NCBI RefSeq assembly: GCF_000003605.2
Contig: NW_003131863.1
Coordinates: 248,695 to 259,999, forward strand
Source of the DNA: Saccoglossus kowalevskii
Lineage: Eukaryota; Hemichordata; Enteropneusta; Harrimaniidae
Direction: 5' to 3'
Length of the DNA stretch: 11,305 nucleotides
How positions within the stretch are numbered: the stretch's first letter is position 1; every line of letters starts with the position of its first letter. Shown here piece after piece: positions 7,706-11,305 of the stretch. The position numbers and the translations under genes were made by a program. The notes below the pieces were generated by a model that made no database searches, was not told where the DNA came from, and worked only from the letters and a program-made list of their open reading frames with translations.

Positions 7706-8041
7706 CCCCTATTCTCAGGGGTGGAGCTACAACACGCACCACTGTACTACATGTATATATTTCAATGGGCTCTGTGCGAGCTGTTTCCACCGTGATGGTT
7801 GCCAGGTGGTGAAAATGCCCGGATATCTGTCTAAGAGAATAATATTTTTTCCTGGAGCTAGTCCATCTGGTTTAGTAGGTACTTGCACCCATACAAAAAA
7901 TGAATGGTGTATAGCTCATTATGTATCGGACAGCTATTATTTAAAGATAAATGGATTATTCAAAAAATATTAATATTTGGTAAATATCTAGAACTCCAGT
8001 TGGGTTACTGATTTTAGAAAATGGTAGCTCCAGGAAAAAAT
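7706..8041. repeat. Segment bounded by 17-bp inverted repeat
   Basis: A 17-base sequence, ATTTTTTCCTGGAGCTA, at 7844-7860 is perfectly inverted at 8025-8041. A third related word, GGAGCTAC, lies at 7723-7730 next to a small hairpin (CCCCT at 7706-7710, AGGGG at 7717-7721). GC content is higher at 7700-7870 than around it. A plus-strand frame spans 7680-7973 but has no early ATG in a good context and no known domain. This looks like part of a repeat element, though I cannot fix its ends or family. Confidence 0.4.
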
Positions 8042-8427
8042 GTGTTTGTCAGTGTGCCTTGAGCTACTGTTACATGTAAATCTGAGCCCGAATTCACAGT
8101 AATTCATTTTGAAATGGCCAACCTGAGTTGGAGATGACATAGGGCTAAGTATGTAAAGCATTGCATAACAAATATGTCATATTCAGACTTCTTTTCTTGT
8201 TGGCAGTGAAAAACTGTAATCATCACCTGCAAGGAAAGGCACTTTGTAACTCACTGTCTGTGCTGTTTAACCTTTTTAAGTGCCAAAGTTACCTTTTCCA
8301 AAGTAAAACCCACAATTTTTTAATTTTTTTTTATCAAGGTATGTAGCATGCCACAATTTTGCAATCTTGTCTTCAATTCTATTAAAAAGAGGCTGTTACT
8401 AAATTATAGTGGAAAAAAAATAATAAT
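8042..8427. other. Non-coding stretch, nothing recognised
   Basis: No gene is supported. A palindromic TTACATGTAA lies near 8070. Confidence 0.6.
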
Positions 8428-8437
8428 CCCCCCCCCC
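8413..8437 (+). repeat. A8 and C10 homopolymer tracts
   Basis: Eight A (8413-8420) followed by a TAATAAT spacer and ten C (8428-8437). Confidence 0.9.
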
Positions 8438-8645
8438 AACTGAAGCTAATCCAACCACTGCCATTTAATTAAGCTGTTCTCCTGACAACAGAGCCAAAAT
8501 GAAAATGTCAAACAGATTTTGAATCAATGTTGCTGACAGAAATACACAATGATGGTTAGCCGTCTGTCTGATTTCCATTTCACTCCATGGAGATATAATC
8601 TTGTCTATTAAAGTCTCTGGGGAAATCAGATTAAACATTTTATAA

Positions 8646-8659
8646 CCTCTAGAGGGCGC
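8646..8659 (+). promoter_or_regulatory. CTCF-core-like motif
   Basis: CCTCTAGAGGGCGC matches the widely used CTCF core (CCASYAGRKGGCRS) at 13 of 14 positions; only the third base differs. CTCF is present in most bilaterian lineages, where it organises chromatin loops. It is a lone match in an AT-rich stretch. Similar GAGGGCGC words are also spread by repeats, so function is uncertain. Confidence 0.4.
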
Positions 8660-9167
8660 TTTTCAGATAGATTTGGGTGTTACATGTATATAGCTATATA
8701 GCTAAGCTTCTGGTTAACGGCTGATTCATTTTAGATTTGGGTACCGGATATTTTGTCTTTTTCATCACTGCTAAAATTAATTTCAAAACGATCATTATCG
8801 AAAAAAATGTCATCACTCACAAAAGATAAATTAGACATCAGGATATTATATTGTCTGTTACATGTAAATAACTATTTCCGACTATAGTCTGAAAAATAGG
8901 GTGATCTCTCATAATGTTATCTACTCAAATATTGAAATAAATTTGGCTAAGAAAAAAAAATGTCTGTCACCATGGATAAAACAAAAATGCTATTATATTT
9001 TTAGCGAAAGCCTAGTTTAGTTAAAGTTTAAAACCACACTAGATATTTTACAGTTTTCAGGTATATATGATATTACTGTATTTACTCAATTAGAAATGCT
9101 TACCCTATTTAAACCATATACATGTACATTGTGTTAATAAACTTGTGTGTGTATATTTATACAAGAG
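8660..9167. other. Non-coding stretch
   Basis: No gene supported. It contains TACATGT-type palindromes near 8682, 8860 and 9119 and a TATAGCTATATAGCTA stretch near 8690. Confidence 0.6.

Positions 9168-9220
<53 letters not shown>
9168..9220 (+). repeat. (TA)n microsatellite, about 53 bp
   Basis: Alternating A and T, interrupted once by G at 9188. It is flanked by GTGTGTGTATA on the left and TACACACAGTGTATAC on the right, so the whole forms an extended near-palindrome that can cruciform. The open frame across it, coding for I/Y repeats, is an artefact. Confidence 0.95.
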
Positions 9221-9226
<6 letters not shown>

Positions 9227-9328
9227 GTGTATACATATAAAATTGTATTTATTTGTATGGATTATGAAAATGAATTTTTTGAGCCATTTTATTTTGTGCA
9301 CACCAGTATTTTACAAATAAATACAGTA

Positions 9329-9383
9329 CTGTAAAACAATTTATTTTCATCGACATTAAATTTCATTATTTTGTTAATTTTGA
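9329..9383 (+). mobile_element. Possible solo left end of the MITE family
   Basis: It starts CTGTAAAACAATTTATTTTC after TA (9327-9328) and continues with spacing like the left arm of the other copies, including a second ATTT-CATTATTTTG part. Identity is moderate, and no matching right end is found in the next few hundred bases. It may be a truncated copy or a related family. Confidence 0.4.
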
Positions 9384-10103
9384 GCAATTTCAATAAGTTT
9401 TAAGTTCACTAACTTGGTAGAGAGTGTTATTTTGCATGTTCGTGTGGATTTAACTCGGCAAATTTTTTCTCAAATTTTTGCATGGTAAAAAATATATTGT
9501 TGATAGGACAGTTCTGATAATGGATGTAATATAATTGTCTGCAATCACCGTTTGGGGTCTATAATGGTTAAAACATCAGTCCTTCTAGACATGATGTAGT
9601 CTTTCCGACTTGACTATATTAAAGCAGGATTTAGATATCAATGATATATCCTGTATTTAAATGATGTTATTAACCTTACACCACCTAGCTCAATCCATCA
9701 ATAGATAAGAGAGTTATTGCCATGGGAGACAACTAACATAATTACAGCCATGACCTTGTCTTTTAGTTTGTCAAAAAAAATGTCAAAGCCTGATTTGGAA
9801 ATGTTTTTCTCTTCATAAAGCTGTCAAATTTGCATTTTTGTTGTAATTATCTTAAATTGATTTGTCATGAGGGTCAGCTGGCCAATATAAAATGAACTTC
9901 ATACAAGGCAGTGTTAGAAATTCTCAAGCACTCTCTTCAAATTATCTACTCACCAATGTTGAACAATTAAATCATCATATTGATGAAATTTGCACTGTTC
10001 TGAAATAACTGTGGTACACTACAGGTTCATCATTTAGTGAACTTATTTCTGTATGATAGTCTTGGTAATTCAGTTTTAAACAGCATTAAAACAAACAAAT
10101 ATG
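9384..10103. other. Non-coding stretch, possible regulatory words
   Basis: No gene is supported. Around 9690-9765 there is non-repetitive sequence with a GATAAG word, an AATTA homeodomain-type core and TGACCTTG, a nuclear-receptor half-site. Each is short and expected by chance at some rate. Confidence 0.4.
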
Positions 10104-10116
10104 AAAAAAAAAAAAA
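10104..10116 (+). repeat. Poly-A tract (13)
   Basis: Thirteen A, with no recognisable retrotransposed body upstream. Confidence 0.9.
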
Positions 10117-10342
10117 CATGTACAGCCACTAGAATAAAAATTTGCTAATTTCATATGGGGTGATGTAACTGTGTTTCATTATAACGTTAAAAAATTCACT
10201 GGTTTATCATGGAAACAGTACATACTTTAGTTTTGGCTATCAGTGAAAAGGAAACATCCTTGCTTTAAGGAGTTAATTAATGTCAACTCGCTCTCACTTT
10301 AAGTTTCAGTGTGGGAGCTGTCCACTCCTAAGAATCAAATTG

Positions 10343-10356
10343 CCCCCCCCCCCCCC
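10343..10356 (+). repeat. Poly-C tract (14)
   Basis: Fourteen C, a likely site of sequencing or assembly length error. Confidence 0.92.
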
Positions 10357-10965
10357 GAGTTATTTTGTGTGTTTTTTTCTCGAACGATCCTAATATTGTT
10401 TCTGTGGTTCCTTCTTAAATAAATTATTTTTTCTATTACAAATTAGTACAAATTTACTTTTACTTGGGATGGTGTATGCAAATGCCATTTTGCTATAAGC
10501 TGGGCTATCTAATTTCATATTTGGCTGACCATGTGATTTGTGTCTTTCTATCTGAAGTGTGACTCAACTTGCGATTAACTTTCCCGCATTCCATCACACT
10601 TGAAACAACATTGCAATTCCATCATCAATCTAAGCATGTCAGATTGTTGAGCGTGCAAGTAATTACCCTTTTCCCACTTAAGTTATGATTGAAATAATAT
10701 CAAATGATTTCTAGTAATTTTTTTGTTAAACTGCATTGTCTGGTGTCTCAAGTGTCGTACACTTTCTAGCAATTTCCAATTTATGTTATTGTTGTCACTG
10801 TCGACACGCAAAACATGATCCATTGTTTAGCTCATTTTTACTTCAAAACTATTTTTTTGCAAATTTTAATTAGTACACAAACACTGGTGCTTTACTTGAA
10901 GCTGTTGATGTACAATATACTTGCTTCCACTCATTGTGTGGTTAAATGGTCAATATCCTGTGATA
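10357..10965. other. Non-coding stretch
   Basis: No gene supported. 10530-10690 is less AT-rich and non-repetitive, with a TAATTA-type core near 10660, but I cannot show conservation or function. Confidence 0.5.
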
Positions 10966-11119
10966 CTATAAAATACATTAAAGCTGAATTTTTCCTAAAA
11001 AGGCTGTTTTGTATGAATTTTATTTTCGCTAATTTTTGAGGAGTTAAATTCAAAATATGGAAAAAAAATGCATTTTCACTGATTCATACCCTCGGTGAAA
11101 ATAAAGTATATCTTACTGT
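10966..11119 (-). mobile_element. MITE copy 4, diverged, reverse orientation
   Basis: Read on the minus strand, its interior (TTCAACTCGTCAAAAATCAG in copies 2 and 3) appears as a diverged counterpart near 11025-11048. It is followed by AAAATAAAAT, a CATACAAAACA word and a reduced terminal repeat that ends TATTTTATAGTA (plus-strand TACTATAAAATAC at 10964). The other end, about 11100-11119, reads GTGAAAATAAAGTATATCTTACTGTG and has drifted from the usual ACAG end. TA precedes 10966; the right target copy is not clear. The plus-strand frame 10815-11039 crosses it and is spurious. Confidence 0.6.
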
Positions 11120-11174
11120 GGTCTCATATATGTAACTTATCCTCGGTATCTATTTTTTCTGTTATCTAGATATT

Positions 11175-11206
11175 CTTCTCTCTAATCATTTTCCTTCTCT
11201 CTAATC
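11175..11206 (+). repeat. Pyrimidine-rich direct repeat
   Basis: CTTCTCTCTAATC occurs at 11175-11187 and 11194-11206. It makes a pyrimidine-rich tract with two branch-point-like CTAAT words, upstream of the AG at 11237-11238. Confidence 0.8.
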
Positions 11207-11238
11207 CTGTATCTACGCTTTTCTCACAAATTGCCTAG

Positions 11239-11305
11239 AGTTTTCTTGTCATTTATCTGGATGGCTATTTCGACACATTCACAAGAGAAAGCTTGTCAAT
11301 AGACA
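11239..11305 (+). CDS. Candidate exon start, runs off window
   Basis: No family is recognised. TTGCCTAG at 11231-11238 ends a pyrimidine-rich stretch, as a 3' splice site would. From 11239 one frame is open to the window end and reads like protein (F-L-V-I-Y-L-D-G-Y-F-D-T-F-T-R). A second frame is also open over this short length, and the third stops. With only 67 bases, an accidental open frame is quite possible. Confidence 0.22.

Noticed and set aside
7680-7973. Cysteine-containing 97-codon frame
   Set aside because: It starts at TTG, which is not credible in a eukaryote, and overlaps repeat-like sequence.
9122-9334. I/Y-repeat peptide frame
   Set aside because: It is a translation of the (TA)n microsatellite.

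Overview
This window looks like AT-rich, mostly non-coding nuclear DNA from a eukaryote, most likely an invertebrate and plausibly a mollusc. The signs are short open frames full of stops, many homopolymer and dinucleotide tracts, several small inverted-repeat elements, a tRNA-derived SINE-like sequence, frequent TACATGTA-type palindromes and general CpG scarcity. The mollusc placement is an inference from repeat style. No complete gene is recognisable, and no bacterial operon, rRNA, CRISPR array or intact transposase is visible.

Layout. 1-660 holds a decayed coding-like module in inverted duplicate (12-107 and 400-498), with a partial tandem repeat and a four-copy motif kept in phase. 1430-1810 is the only clearly CpG-rich stretch. 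It contains the perfect palindrome TCTCGCGAGA and looks like an unmethylated promoter or first-exon island. 2173-2370 on the minus strand is a higher-GC, CpG-free frame that could be a terminal exon or a gene relic.

2395-4419 carries three copies of one non-autonomous inverted-repeat element (MITE) flanked by TA. A SINE-like tRNA head lies between the first two, and a three-unit minisatellite abuts the second. A fourth, diverged copy lies on the other strand at about 10966-11119, and a possible half copy is at 9329. The middle of the window (4.4-10.9 kb) is mostly unremarkable intergenic or intronic sequence. It contains a hairpin, palindromes, a 17-bp inverted repeat, simple repeats and one strong CTCF-like match at 8646-8659. 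The last 130 bases have a pyrimidine-rich tract, an AG and a short open frame, consistent with a 3' splice site and the first bases of an exon running off the window.

No set of genes working together can be described here. The most informative signals are the phased decayed repeat at the left end, the CpG island with its BANP-type motif, the MITE family with a 97-bp identical core in two copies, and the two weak exon candidates.
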